A stretch of DNA of 64,000 nucleotides from Pseudisothecium myosuroides (taxonomy: Eukaryota; Streptophyta; Bryopsida; Hypnales; Lembophyllaceae). A program made the translations under genes and the position numbers. This document shows, one piece after another, positions 1 through 12,728 of this stretch. The DNA lies in NCBI GenBank assembly GCA_951799445.1, contig OX637296.1, positions 5,332,001 to 5,396,000 of the forward strand. The letters run 5' to 3'. Position 1 is the first letter of the stretch, and each line of letters begins with the position of its first letter. The notes beneath the pieces were generated by a model, which worked only from the letters and a program-made list of their open reading frames with translations, did not search any database and was not told the DNA's origin.

Positions 1-43
1 CCTGGTGACTTATTCGGGGCGGTTTCGGTGGAGGAGTTGAGGC

Positions 44-70
44 ATGGATTTGTTGACATCGACGAGTTGA
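44..70 (+). other. short upstream ORF before the MYB start
   Basis: An ATG at 44 opens an 8-codon frame that ends at a TGA at 68-70, three bases before the MYB start codon at 74 and in the same frame. If the 5' leader starts upstream of it, this uORF could lower translation of the main frame. The window edge hides the rest of the leader, so this is inference from position only. Confidence 0.35.
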
Positions 71-73
71 AAC

Positions 74-3000
74 ATGGAATTGGCATCGGATGCTGGCTTG
101 GACTCCGGTACTCTGAAAAAGGGACCCTGGACATCTGCTGAGGATGCGATCCTAGTGTCGTATGTGACCAGGCATGGAGAGGGGAACTGGAATTCTGTGC
201 AAAAACACTCTGGTTTGTTCCGTTGTGGCAAAAGCTGCCGACTCCGCTGGGCTAATCACTTGCGTCCAAACCTCAGGAAAGGAGCTTTTACTCCTGAAGA
301 AGAGCGCACCATTGTTGATCTCCATGCGAAGCTTGGCAATAAGTGGGCCCGAATGGCTGCTCAAGTACTTTTTCGACCGCTCTGTTCATTACATTTCTTT
401 CATAATTATTCTTGTAAGAAGGCTCTTGGTGTTTAGAAGCTTGTGTCATACGCCATGGTCACAATTTTCATCTACTTTCTCTTCGATGTGTTGTCCAGAA
501 TTAATCATCTCAGTATGTACATAGGGCCTTGGCTTCGTCAATTCGAGCAAACTATAATGTTCAACCTCTATTAGGTGCAAGTTAAGGTTCATGGCTGAGT
601 TGATGAAACAAGCTTTGTAATAAAGAATCAAGATGACAAAGAGATTTTTGAAATTTCCAAGATATTTCGAAACTGCAATTCTTGGTGGCTTAAGCGGTGG
701 ATTTTTTAATATCGAATTAGACTCATAATATTCTGGCAGTTTAGACAGTAGTTTCTGCTGTACCCTTGTTTCAGCCACAACCTCTCCGCCAAGACTGACG
801 GCGATAGATTCTGCTAACTGCTGAAATGCATAGCCTCGTCGACTTCACATGGAGATCGCACCATTGTTGATCTCCATGCGTCTATTATTGCAGCTATGAG
901 ATGATGAAGCAATACTTAACTAGAAACATAGCATCGAAAATTGTAGTTTAATGTTTTCCATCTACTTGACCTAGCGCCAATTTAAACATCTGTCGCCCCT
1001 GATCAAGCTTGTATATGCAATTTTTTTGCATTTCGTCTCTCTTGAGGGTTTAATGAGTCACGCACCAGTATTTTTCATTCGGACGTGTCCAATAATGTGT
1101 TCTTTATTTCGACTCGAAGTGGAACCTTCTAACTCGCATCATGGCCGTTTTCTGGTTAATGTGTTGCGACAGCTTCCCGGACGAACTGACAATGAGATCA
1201 AGAATTACTGGAATACGCGGATAAAACGAAGAATGCGAGCAGGATTGCCAGTATACCCCGCAGACAAGGCAAAATCCAGCCCTGCTCAGTATTATGTGGA
1301 GGCTTCAGACAGAAGAAGCTTCATTTCTGGAAAGGGCATAGATTGTGATTTTACTTTAAGCTTCTCTCAGCCAGGTATTCTGAACTGTGAGTTTAATTTA
1401 CTTTCTACTGGGATTTAGGCAGTAATTTAAGCGTTTTTGGAAGTATCTTATATTAAACCAGTCATTTCCGTGGTTGCAGGTGACTATCTGCAAACTTTGC
1501 AAGCGAGCAATGGACACGAAAATTTCCTGCTGAGGAATTGTTTCTCTTCGACATGTATGAGTGACCTTTCTCCAATTTTAGCAACTAATCAAGGGATCAA
1601 TCATTTACTGAATAATGCTAATGTCGCTTCCGTGCATCAAACAGAAGTCATTGACAGCTGCCAATTCGGAAGAAATGCCGTTGGCAATGGATCTGTCTCC
1701 CTCCCACAACTCTCGGATGGGAGAAACTTGAGTTTGCAACCGGATTTCAATTCCAGCCAAGCATGTGACCGTGGCACTATGACACAGAGTGTGTTGTCAG
1801 GTTTTGGGAGTGAACCTGAACAGAACATGATGCTTTATGATCCGATGCCCGCCTTCGGAAACCCAAATATACTTTACACACCTCTAATGTCAGATGCCAG
1901 CTTGAAACTGGAGCTCCCTTCATGCCAATCAGCGGAGTCTGCCGATAGCGCAGGCACGCAGCGGTCTTCGATTATTAATCCAAGCCCACTTATATCATCT
2001 AACAATATCTTATCAGAGTCTGAGAGCTATGGATCAAATGCTGGCAACTTCCTAGACGTCTTGATGCAGGTAACAGTTGGATGATCGCAATGCATTCAGA
2101 TGTCTCTTGTCGTGATTCTCATTTGTATTGTTTCGAAATGTGTCGAAACGATTAGTTCTTTTATAGAGTTGATTTCTACATAGCATTCAAAAGTTTTGAA
2201 TTTTCCGATGTCCATCGAAGGCAATTTTTTTGTTTTGAAAGCAGGCTTATTTGCTGTAGAATTTTTGTGATGCTGGTTTGGACCTCAAGAGGTCGATGAG
2301 TTTGCAATGACAATATATTTTCCCTTGGATGCTTAGTTCGTTGTACTGTTGTGACCCTCTTAGGTTCCCGATCGAAACTCTAACGGTGTGAGGGTGCAAT
2401 TCGATCCATTTATGCAGGAGGCGCATCCAGCAGAAGTCCGTATGGAACTTATTGACCAGCTAATGGTTCTGTCATCTGGTAACATGCCTCCAGATGTTGC
2501 AACCCTCCTCTTGAGCCCCCCAAAGGGTAGGTGGGGCGAGGACAGTGATCCTACCACACCACTAGGAGGGCGTACTTTTTCTGACCTCAGCGACGAGGCA
2601 TCACCGATTTGTCGAACTGTCAATTGGGATGAGCCTCAGGCGAGCCAAATGCTCTCACTGCCTCCTGGTAAGCCACTGTTTTTTATAAGTTATGCCTTGT
2701 TACTGCTGCAAGTCATTCCAGCTTAATAGTTGACGGTTTCAATAATTGAATATGATATGGTGGGAGGTTGCCCTCTGCGTAATGACGACCCTGGGGCATC
2801 CAATTAGATATTGTGATGAACAGCTCCTTCATTAGATTTGGTTATTTTGTGCTACTGCTTTGTCTAGTACGCCTGTCAGAAACTATTTGTTTGTACAACA
2901 CACACGGACATTTACAAATTATATTAGAAAACAAGTGAAAGTAAAATTTTAATTGCAGAAAAATAGTACAATTACATGCACAGATGTGGTTTCTGTACTC

Positions 3001-3528
3001 ACAGACATGTACATGCGCTATTCTCAATTTAAAAGTGTTTTAAAACAGTTCGATTATTTGGTACCTCAGTTGTTCAGACAAACTTTAAGAGGAAATACTT
3101 ATATAGTCACTATTATTTTTGCAGCACAACAACTGGTAGTGACACTATTTGAAGACGATGGAAGAGAACTTTCACGTGTAGGGACACAACAGGCCTGCAC
3201 CGATGAGGATTTTCTGACATTGTTAGATTTACCAAACTCTGATACAGTGCCTGAATGGTACGCTCCATCGGAATATTATTCCGTTAGAAGTATTCCTTCT
3301 ACACCGCTTGCTGATGGTATGGATGCTGTCCCAAGCCATCTGATGGATACAGAGTTGGACAATCAGACGAGTACCCCAAGCGTCGTCCCAAATCATGTTT
3401 GGGAGCTTGGTTCATGCACTTGGCATCCTGCATCGGTTGGTTGCAATCTAGGGGAATTTTCGTCTGTTGAGTACAGGCCACAAGATTCACTTGGAGATCA
3501 GAATGTTAATCGTCGCGCCACAGGCTGA
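74..3528 (+). CDS. GAMYB: GAMYB-type R2R3-MYB transcription factor
   Basis: Five coding exons: 74-364, 1173-1374, 1480-2069, 2364-2667 and 3125-3528. All introns are GT-AG and all phases agree (0, 1, 0, 1), giving 596 residues. R2 spans about residues 15-66 (Trp19, Trp39, Trp59). R3 spans about 67-117 (Phe72 replacing the first Trp, Trp91, Trp110), and intron 1 falls inside R3 just before LPGRTDNEIKNYWNTRIKRR. That R3 end plus RAGLPVYP and a C-terminal WELGSCTW block are subgroup-18 GAMYB hallmarks. Family members are nuclear activators of gibberellin-linked programmes such as anther, tapetum or spore development. The start is the first in-frame ATG after an upstream stop. A miR159-type site lies in exon 3. 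Exon boundaries are my own reading; an RNA read would confirm them. Confidence 0.93.
857..880 (+). repeat. 24-bp copy of MYB exon 1 inside intron 1
   Basis: Positions 857-880 match exon-1 positions 305-328 (the R3 coding stretch for RTIVDLHA) base for base. Together with CATGGAGATC just upstream the intronic copy also forms a small hairpin ending in GATCTCCATG. It looks like templated filler DNA or a partial exon duplication and is not needed for the coding model. Confidence 0.75.
1909..1929 (+). promoter_or_regulatory. miR159/miR319-type target site in GAMYB exon 3
   Basis: The 21-base site has the core GGAGCTCCCTTCA and ends CCAAT. From memory it differs from the Arabidopsis MYB33 miR159 site at one base. 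It lies in the expected place, in the coding region downstream of the MYB domain, and encodes the ELPSCQ stretch. In angiosperms miR159 cleaves GAMYB transcripts; in liverworts the related miR319 targets a MYB. Which microRNA acts here cannot be told from the window. Confidence 0.8.
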
Positions 3529-3990
3529 AGGAATGTCTTATCTCTACGAGTCTCCAGCACGTCCAAGTTAACATAGTTCTGGTCTGTTAGTACTTAGTAG
3601 CTGTACATTGTAGGTCCTGCTAGTTGTCTCCATCAATACCTGACAGCCGAGACCGTGTTGATAAGAAAAGTTGATAGTCTGTCCTTGCTTCTTGTCTGTC
3701 ACATTTAGTACCTGTATTGTCAGGAAGTTTGCAGCTGAGGGTGAACCAAATCAGAAGTCCAAGAGCGAATGCAGTAAGTTATGTTAAGTAACATGTTCGC
3801 CACGTTCCCTTCATATTCACCTACGTCATGGTGTAATGCTTTTAACTTTCTGCTTCTATATTACATCTCTTGGTCAAGCTTTCTGTATGCTCTAATCGTT
3901 TGTTCCTTTCAGGGAGTCAGACCAAAATGCACTGGCCGCCTGTAATGTATCTGGAATAAAGGGAAGCTTTTTTGGAAGATTCTGCAGTAG
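3529..3990 (+). other. GAMYB 3' untranslated region with a likely intron
   Basis: After the stop at 3526-3528 there is a good intron pair: donor GCA|GTAAGTT at 3774 and acceptor CCTTTCAG ending at 3912 (139 bp), with a TCTAATC-like branch stretch before it. AATAAA at 3955-3960 is a plausible poly(A) signal. None of this is proven without transcript data. Confidence 0.4.
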
Positions 3991-4110
3991 GAATCTTGGT
4001 ACGTTGCAATGTAATGGAGGGCCTAACCGCCTAAGGTTATCACTGTGTTTTCTGTCACAATTTGTAGTCTTGTAAGCTCGATTTCAAATTCTTACAACCG
4101 TTGTACTGTA

Positions 4111-4128
4111 CTGTACTGTACAGTACAG
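4111..4128. repeat. perfect 18-bp palindrome
   Basis: CTGTACTGTACAGTACAG reads the same on both strands and sits in a GTACT-rich stretch (about 4100-4130) just past the MYB gene. Function unknown. Confidence 0.6.
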
Positions 4129-4199
4129 CTGTTGTAGTGCAAAATCTTATGCATGAGGTTATTAGATATGCAGTTGAATTTGAAAACATCTTTTGAATA

Positions 4200-5144
4200 T
4201 CAAAATATATTGCTGCTTATACCTGGTATGGGAGTATGGGTCTTTGGGACACTGTTTTCAGTGTTTTGTTAAGCTACACTTTAACCCTACAGCCTTCTAA
4301 AACCCAAAAGTATTAAGGTATGGGTTGTTTCATTCCCCAACGTGAAAACTGACTTGTGCTTCCTCAGATCCGTTGATTCGCCCTCGGGAACCGCACTGGA
4401 TTGTACCGTACTGACTCTCGTTGTTTTTATTTTCTCAGTGACAGCATTGCTTTTTGAAACACGAAATTCAAAAAATGTGTTTTGGGTTGGATCCAGGAAT
4501 CTTCTGGTTCTCTGGCGAATTTTTCCAAAATCGCACCTGAAATTGGCTCTTGCAAAATTATACACTAGACACTCGACAGATAAGGGGGAAAACTGGTGAG
4601 ATCGCCAAAAACATACTCCGTAAGAAAATACGACTGTAGATTGATGCTAAAAAGTGAATGATTCTTCTAACCCGTCTGCGTGTTGTCTATCCACAGAAAT
4701 CAAGAGAATCCCTCATTGAATATGGTTGTAGAAGGAATTGGTAACCATTTTCAATCAGATTAAATAATCACATTTTTCTCGTCCTTGTATCTAAAAATTG
4801 GATGTGCCTTGGTCAAACTTATTGAAATGCTCATTTGTTGACATAAGAGAATCTACGTTTTGTTTGAAGTAAGATGTGGGTAGTTTGGCATTTTTGGTGG
4901 TGCCTATGAGTACATCCCAAACTTATGAAATAAATAGTGTCTTTTTGATCCATGCATTTTTGTATTAATATTTTTGTCTCAAATTTTAAATAGACTTTCA
5001 TTTTGAATTTTATAACCATAGTTTCTACAAATTTAGGGGCTTTTAATTTTTGAAGATTAAAAGATTTGAATACCCTTTAACCTTGTAAGGATGGGTTGGT
5101 CACTATGGAAATCATCTTTTTTGGTATAGTGTGAATCATCTAAT
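4200..5144. other. AT-rich spacer, no gene seen
   Basis: Short opposing open frames at about 4.3-4.6 kb show no recognisable domain or splice structure. The rest is AT-rich and closed in all frames. Confidence 0.6.
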
Positions 5145-5148
5145 TTAA

Positions 5149-6206
5149 CCCTTAGATTTTTTAGCCATTTTGAAGGTGTTTTGTATCTTGATTTTGTAAG
5201 TTACAAAAGGTTGAAGCTCAAAGTATAATGAGTCATTTTTAGGCAAAATTAACCATAGGATCTTGTAGAAAGCCAAGTCCTTATCATTTCTACAAAGTTT
5301 GGTTTCCAATCCAAGTCATAAATTGGAAAATTATAACAAAAAAGTGAAGGGTACTACAAGGAAATCAATATTTTGGAGTAGTCAAAATTGTGCTTTAATT
5401 GGCTCTTTTGGACACATAACATTTTCAAAAGTTGGCATCCTACACTCATTCTCAAATTAACTAGGTTCCACATGTATAGGAACAAGTCTTGTATTTTTGG
5501 GACCAAAAATGAGTGAAAAAATGGTCTTGCAATAGTGACCACTTCATTGTTAAATTTAAAAAAATCATGAAAGAAATAGAAGATTTGATGCAAATCTGGA
5601 GCCAAAATTCAAGGTAGAGTGAAGGAACATACTAATGGATCATACAATAGAATTTTTTTTTTGAAAAACGGCTTAAATCCAAGTGCAAAATGTATATTTA
5701 AATGGTTGTTTGTATCCATAGACCAGGCACATATTTAAAAAAAAAGGGGAGAAGGTAGTGCCGCTCCAAATCTAATCTACTATTGGGCAGTTCATTGAAA
5801 AGGGTCATAAATGGTGTACGCTAGGAACCCATTAGAATTCCAGGCCACGCGTTGCTTCTAAAAGCGCGCCAAAAGTCTCCAACCACCTCTCTCCCATCCC
5901 AAAGGTTGGACCTGGCCTTGCTAATACCGGGTTTTATTGCCTGCCCATGAACACATGCCTCCACCTCATTGGCCAGAGTTTCCTAAAGCGATGACTCTTT
6001 GCTACAACCCCTAGACCACCTATGCTTTGGAAATTTTTGGAAATTCAATAGTGACTCTTCTTTTAAATTTGAAATCAATAGTAGATAGCTAACTTGATTC
6101 TCTTGAGAATGAGTCCAAGTTCAAGTGACTTCTTACATTCCTAAGTTCAAAAATGGACGTTCTAAAAATGGATCGACCCATTTTGGGTCGCTGAAAAATT
6201 TAAGGG
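5149..6206. mobile_element. TTAA-flanked element, CCCTTA-end subfamily
   Basis: TTAA at 5145-5148 is followed by CCCTTAGATTTTTTAGCC. The right end carries the inverted match (GCTGAAAAATTTAAGGG) followed by TTAA at 6207-6210. The 1058-bp interior has no coding sequence I recognise, so this would be a non-autonomous element. It resembles the CCCCTAAAGG-ended elements elsewhere in the window but has different ends. Confidence 0.6.
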
Positions 6207-6714
6207 TTAAGAAAACCAAAAGAACTCATTGGAGGTCAAATTATTATACAAGATCTCTCTTTTTGCAATAAAATTTCAAAGATGAACAATTGCACTTTTA
6301 TCTTACATGGAAGGTTTACTTTGTTATTTTGGAATTAAATGAAATGTATCTTTAATCCCTAAAGGAATATGAGCCCACCAAGTGGCTTTTGCAACTACAT
6401 TTGTAAAAAATTCAAAATGTGAACTTAACTAACAATTCATGAACAACAAAGAGATCGTAGATGATTTCTTTTTGTTGGAGAAAAACATCAAGTGCAATCT
6501 AATCAATAAATGATGAAGTGTGCAATTTTTGGTGAATCTTTTGGAGAATGGAAAAGGTACTATGGCTTGTCACTTTACATCTGCATATCCTTTTTTCTAC
6601 ACCTCAAAATGGTTTGAAAAGAATTATACATTAATATCATGATGATATATATTTGAGGAAAAAAATCAAAGTTTTTGGAGCATTTTTGAGTATTCCAATT
6701 TCAACATTTTGATT

Positions 6715-8126
6715 TTAGCGTATATATAGTGGGGTACCATTCAAAATGGTGTTTCTGAAATCATAGGGAAAGAAATTTCACATTTGCCAACTTTGACAGC
6801 CTCTTGAGGGCTTAAAAATTGATCTTTGACCATGAAATTCTTACCACAACATCATCTTTAAGTTAATTATATGTGTGCCAAATTTCAAGGCCAAAAGATT
6901 TACACAAAAAAAGATAATTGAAATCTACCAACATGTTTAGCCTTGAAAAAAATTTCACTACTACCAACTTTGACACCCTCCCAAGGACTGAAATTTTTTT
7001 TTTCCTATGAAATTTTTGGCATAGGACCATCTATATGTTTATTACATGTGTGAAAAATTTCAAGTCCAAAATACCCCCACAAAAATAGATATTCAAAATC
7101 TACCAACATGTGTAGTTGTGAGAAACAATTTCACTACTACCAACTTTGACACTATCTCAAGGGTTGAATTTTTTTTTATTTACCATGAAATTTTTACTAT
7201 GAAACAATCTCTATGTTAATAACATGTGTGCCAAAATTCAAGTTCAAAAGATTCACGCAAAAAAAGATATGCTAATTCTACCAACATGTGTAGTTGTGAG
7301 AACGATTTTTTCAGCCCTTGGGATAGTGTCATTTTTTGGGTAAAATTTCACACAGATGTAGAAAGTCATTCTCACAACTACACATGTTGGTAGAATTAGA
7401 ATATCTTTTTTTAGTAAGTCTTTTGACCTCAAAATTTGGCTTACATTTTATCAATATTGAGATGATCTCATGCCAAAAATTTCATGGTAAAATGTTTTTT
7501 TTTCAACCCTTGGGATAGTGTCAAAGTTGGTAGTAGTGAAATTTTTCTCACAGCTATAGACATTGGTAGAACTAGCATATCTTTTTTTGTGTGAATATTT
7601 TGAACTTGAAATTTGGCACACATGTTATTAACATAGAGATTATTTCATAATAAAAATTTCATGGTAAATAAAAAAAATTTCAACCCTTGAGATAGTGTCA
7701 AAGTTGGTAGTAGTGAAATTGTTTCTCACAACTACACATGTTGGTAGATTTCGAATATCTATTTTTGTGGGGGTATTTTGGACTTGAAATTTTTCACACA
7801 TGTAATGATCACATTTTCCAAAAATTTCATAGGAAAAAAAAAATTTCAGTCCTTGGGAGGGTGTCAAAGTTGGCAGTAGTGAAATTTTTCTCATAGCTAC
7901 ATATGTTGGTAGATTTCAAATATCTTTTTTTGTATAAATTATTTGGCCTTGAAATTTGGCACACATATAATTAATTTAAAGATGATATTGTGGTAAGAAT
8001 TTCATGGTCAAAGATCAATTTTTGAACCCTTGAAAGGCTGTTAAAGTTGGCAGATGTGAAATTTCTTTCCTTTCAATTTCAGAAACGCCATTTTGAATGG
8101 TACCCCACTATACAAAGTACCGCTTA
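6715..8126. repeat. 1.4-kb foldback built of about 178-bp units
   Basis: The outer ends are inverted copies (TAGTGGGGTACCATTC near 6727 and its complement near 8090-8108). Each arm is made of units of about 176-178 bp carrying a CAACTTTGACA block (6788, 6965, 7141 in the left arm; complement at 7512, 7690, 7860 and 8038 in the right arm) and an ACCAACATGTG block. The left arm has three units and the right four; the turn is near 7340. No coding sequence. A transcript would fold into a long double-stranded hairpin. Confidence 0.8.
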
Positions 8127-9530
8127 ACCAAACATCTTTCATCAATCTTGTCAATGGTGGCATTTTTTTAGAAACTATGTGATTTCTTTGATTTTTTTCC
8201 ATAGGAAAGCTACATAATTTTTTTTTCATGTCAACGATGACAATCATCAAAATTATTCCACATGAATGAGGAGTTATACTTTTTATAAGAGCTTATCAAG
8301 AAAACAAAAGTTATTCTCAAACACCCAAGGTCTTTTAATAGGAATTAACTCTAGTTTAGTTTTGGACAAAAATTAAATTTATATGTGATAATGTTTTTAG
8401 CTAAAGAGCCAAAATTAATAGCCATCAATGTAACACCAAGCTTATTCCAAAAATAAAATTTGAATTTCATATTTTTGACAAATGTCTCGGGGGATCATCC
8501 CATGATGGGGTTTGCACATCACATGCGGCTTATTTTGTTTTATTTTGGAGGGTATTTAGCTGACTATGAATAATTGAGTGGTTCCTATGATTACCTAATT
8601 TACTCATTCTTGGTATTTTATGTCTCCCTTCAATTATTTGGAATTCTAAAGTAGGGTCAATTTTCAACACCCTTACTTTCTTACAAAAAGAAAAGTAAAG
8701 TGGAAAACACACACGCAAAGATTAAAGACAAAGACACAACACGTGAATTAAAAACACAACATTAAATGCATACAATTTCAAGCACTTATTATATATTGTT
8801 GCCTTTACCTTGTTGTATGTTTTACATATGGAATCTAAAATCCATAAACCTATGTTTAAACAAAGAGAAAAAACAAAAACACAAGAGTACAACAACGAGA
8901 ACTAAACACAAAACAGAGTAAAGACAAAAAACACACACTTAGTCTTGCTATACATATGAACTATACATGAGAATACATAAATTATAGACTCAAATAAGCA
9001 AAGATAAAAACAAAACACAAAATAGTGCAACAAAGAGAACTACAAACTAAATAGACCAGAGACAGAACCCAAACACTAAATAGAGCACAATCCCAAACCA
9101 AATGCTAAATAAAAGAAAGACAAAAATGGAAAAACATGAAGTAGAAACTGGTAGCATTAACATTGAGGAACAATTGTGGTCAACAAATTTCAATAGTAAT
9201 TTCAATCACTGAAATGCCATGTCATTCTTATATACCTAGTGATAGAGAAGAACATGCAAGGAAGTTAGCAAAGCCAATAAACCCCAGAAAAGCAAAATTG
9301 AACCACAAATGCTTACGCATGTACAATGCACCTACAACAAAACACATAACTGAGCTGGTAAGAAGCTTGAAATGTGTTCATCCAACACAATTGTAAATAC
9401 ATAAAGTTCATGGCTGCCTTTAACCTACTATTTATACTACATGAAAATCCAAAAACTTTATATACGCTATGTCAACAACTAGGAAAAAAATTGCACCAAG
9501 CTAGGAGGATAGACCAAAATGCGAAACCAC
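8127..9530. other. AT-rich spacer, A-rich strand bias
   Basis: No gene seen. From about 8690 to 9130 the plus strand is strongly enriched in A with runs such as ACACAAAA, but without a fixed repeat period. Confidence 0.5.
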
Positions 9531-10002
9531 TGTCTTGATATGAGCCATTTACTAAATTAAAGTTAGGCATCTTACTAAATCTAATTCAGATCCAAGTTGA
9601 AAGGTAGTTAGGCTTGCTAGGTGGTTAGCCTTGTTGGAGGGCTAGCCTTATTAGATGGCTAAGGTTTGGTTGGACATTTGTCCCTTATTATTTGCAGCCT
9701 TGAGACCTTCTTGTGGGTATTTAAAGGTTTGGCTTCCAAACTTGAGAGAAATTCAAGTGCTACTGTATCTTACACGTTTTGAGATTTGACTTCCAAGGTT
9801 TAGATTATTGGTAAAGGAAATTTGCTAAGCAATAGTGGTGTTCTCTTTATTGCTAGAAACTAGTTTCTTTTGGATTTTATGAATTGGATTAGGTGTTGGA
9901 TAAAATTTACTTTAGTCTTTAGGCATTTCTTCCCCTTTTACAAACATTTATTACATCTAGTAGCCCCATACTTTTTCAGATAGGCAACAAAACCTCACAA
10001 CA
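9531..10002. mobile_element. LTR-like repeat, related to 58259-59164
   Basis: This 472-bp stretch matches the 58.3-59.2 kb repeat along its length: CATCTTACTAAATCTAA near the start, GTTAGGCTTGCT, TTTGCAGCCTTGAGACCTT, TTGGATTAGGTGTTG, and the end CTCACAACA. It starts TGTC and ends ACA. No second LTR or internal coding region is next to it, so it is probably a solo LTR. Confidence 0.5.
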
Positions 10003-12720
10003 CCGCGTCATTTGCAGGCTACAAGGTCACCTACAAGAGTGAAGAGCTTTGCCATTTTGATCCTAGAGCTACAGAAACCTTGGAAGGCTCTCAATTGTAG
10101 CACAAAATTTCTCAAACCAACCCATATATGGACGAATGTGTATGTTGTTAATCTTTAAGTGCACACCTGACAAAAAACCCTAAACTATAGACTCATGTAC
10201 GAGACACAATTTGGCAGATTACAAGAAAAAACTAAACCAAAACATGTGCATTCACAAGAGACACTAAACCGGAAACTCTTAAACATTCAAACTTATTTGA
10301 TGCACAGACATCACAACTAGACCATTTATTTGAAAAGTAGGAAGTAAACCCTAAACAACAAGGAGAACTATGATTAAAAACATCGGCATATAAAGCACCT
10401 ATTAAAAATGGAAACAACAATTCAGAACATCCAAGGTAAAGCATCCTAAGTCAAGAATCTACATTAAAAATGTGCAACTGTGTGGTAGAGAGGACTAAAT
10501 ATACTTGGAATGAACCAAAAAAATTCGGGTCAACCAACCGTTACATGGTTTATCATCCAACCAAAGTAGGTCAGCAACTCTACAAACTGAACATATCCAA
10601 AAGAAATTTCTAGGACCAATACCTTCCATGCTATCTTAGGGGGAAAAAATCAAATTTGACATATTATTTATATGTGTACCTTACTTATAAGTGAGTATAG
10701 AATAATTTGTACTCTATATATTATCTCAAAGTTTTTTCTAATTTTCTAATATCATGAATTAATACCTCCCTATATTATATTGCATGTCGATTGGTAAGAA
10801 ATTCCAAGTGACCCTCCTGGAGCACTTACTAGAGGAATGCCCTTTGTTGAAGAACAATAGAAATTTTATAAAATGTGATTTTCTAGTGTATTTGGCAATT
10901 TCTATTTTGCAAGCTTGTGATAAAAAGTGACTTTCAATTTTTTTTTGAATATTTCAACCTACTGGACCCACTTCAATAGTGATTATGACTTGCCAAGCAC
11001 CACATTTAGGTTGCAAAATCAAAGCACTGTTCATTGTTTACTTTTGCTTGCCATGACTACAAACTGACTTTGGGCAAGCAACAAGACCCATGCTGTCTTC
11101 AAGCAAATTTTGGATTCCCCTTGAATTGTCCGGTAGGGAAGGAAATGTTGTCTAAAGGTGAAGCTACATCCTTGAAGAGTTGTTTGAAAACCCTTGGAAT
11201 GAATGAATTGTGAAGTCAAAGAAGAAATCTAAAAGAAAAACTTTGTGACCAAATTTGAGTTGATGTTATGTTTTCATGCTCATATTAGAATTATTTGTTT
11301 CCTTTTATCCAGTCCTTGATTGGTATATTTGGCAATTTGATAGTGATTACATGCTTGGAAATGGATGAAAGTGCTTCCAAAGTGAAATATTTCTTTAATA
11401 TTTTAGTGACTACGCACGCTTTGGAAAGCCTATACGTTTATGTGTATGCCTATGAAAAGCTATATGAATTTTTGAGTCATATTATGAGTATCATAGTCAA
11501 TGGTCACTGTCGGCATTCCTACCAAATAATTAATCTTTAAAAAACTAAGGAAATCATTTTCGAGTTTTTGAGAACTTAGGTAGGTTCTATTGACTTCATA
11601 ATTCAAATTTTTTGCATTAAATCTTTAAATAAGATGGATGCTAATCATCCCAATCTACATCTAAAGCATTGTTCCCAATTCATTTTGATAAATATTGCAA
11701 AAGCAATAAGATTTTTTCTAATTCCAATGTCAAAGCGGACAACTAAAAATATGCTCTAAAAATAGGTTTATTAATTTCATTTGATTGTTAGAATTGACAC
11801 TGTCTCACACAAAGACATTTGAACCATTCCAAATAATGAGATGAAAGTTATGTGAAAGTTTTATTTTGTGGGCAACAAAGGTAAATAAACATATAAAGTT
11901 TTTTTTTTTAACTAAATATCAAACAATCTCAAATAAAGACAAAAGCATAGGATATATGTTTCTTAGTAGAACATTCTCACCATTGGGATTTACAATTCTC
12001 AATTTCTTGTCAAAGTTATTAGCAATTTAGTTTTTCCTTTTAGTAAGTACCACCTTCAATTTTATAATATTTTTAAAAATGTATATGAAATTTTTTGTTA
12101 TATTTTTCCAATGCAATCTCAATCCATTTTCTAACATATTGACTAAAATACACAAGTTATTGTACATACATGTTTTTTCCTATAATGATTGAAAGGCAAA
12201 ATTAAACTTTACCTTTGAGAAGGGCTAGATAATTTTTCAAAGTTTAAGCACATTGAACTAGTAATGGGTAGAGATTTTTACTCTAGAATTTTGGGAATTT
12301 TCTTGAACAAGTTAATTAAATGATCCTATAGTTGAATTTTTTAAAGAATAAATATAGATGAAGATTTTAGCCTTCCTTTACATACAAGTATTTTGAAGCT
12401 TTGCGGGGCCTCAAAACATTGTACGACTTTAAAGGTTAGTGAAAAGTTGAAAATTGTAATTTGGCAAATGCCTAAATAATTTTTTTTCCAAACAATTTTT
12501 TATATTTTGAAAAATTCTATTCCAAAAATTTTGGCATTTGCTTTTAGAAATATTTTTTGCAAACTTTGACCACCATGTACAATAGTAGGATTTCATAGGC
12601 TACTCTTGCCATATCTTTAGCAAATTTTTTGAAGACTATTGGATGTTGTCTGCCAATTATCCCACTTTGATGAAGAAAAACCACTTCACAAAGTAAGTTT
12701 TTTGAATGAATTATTGAATA
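10003..12720. other. gene-free AT-rich spacer
   Basis: No open frame with recognisable content, RNA gene or clear repeat structure was found here. The few frames of 60-80 codons lack support. Confidence 0.5.
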
Positions 12721-12728
12721 CACCAGTT

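Noticed and set aside
4287..4599. Opposing frames of 85 and 92 codons
   Set aside because: No domain, no splice context and no start-site support; probably chance.
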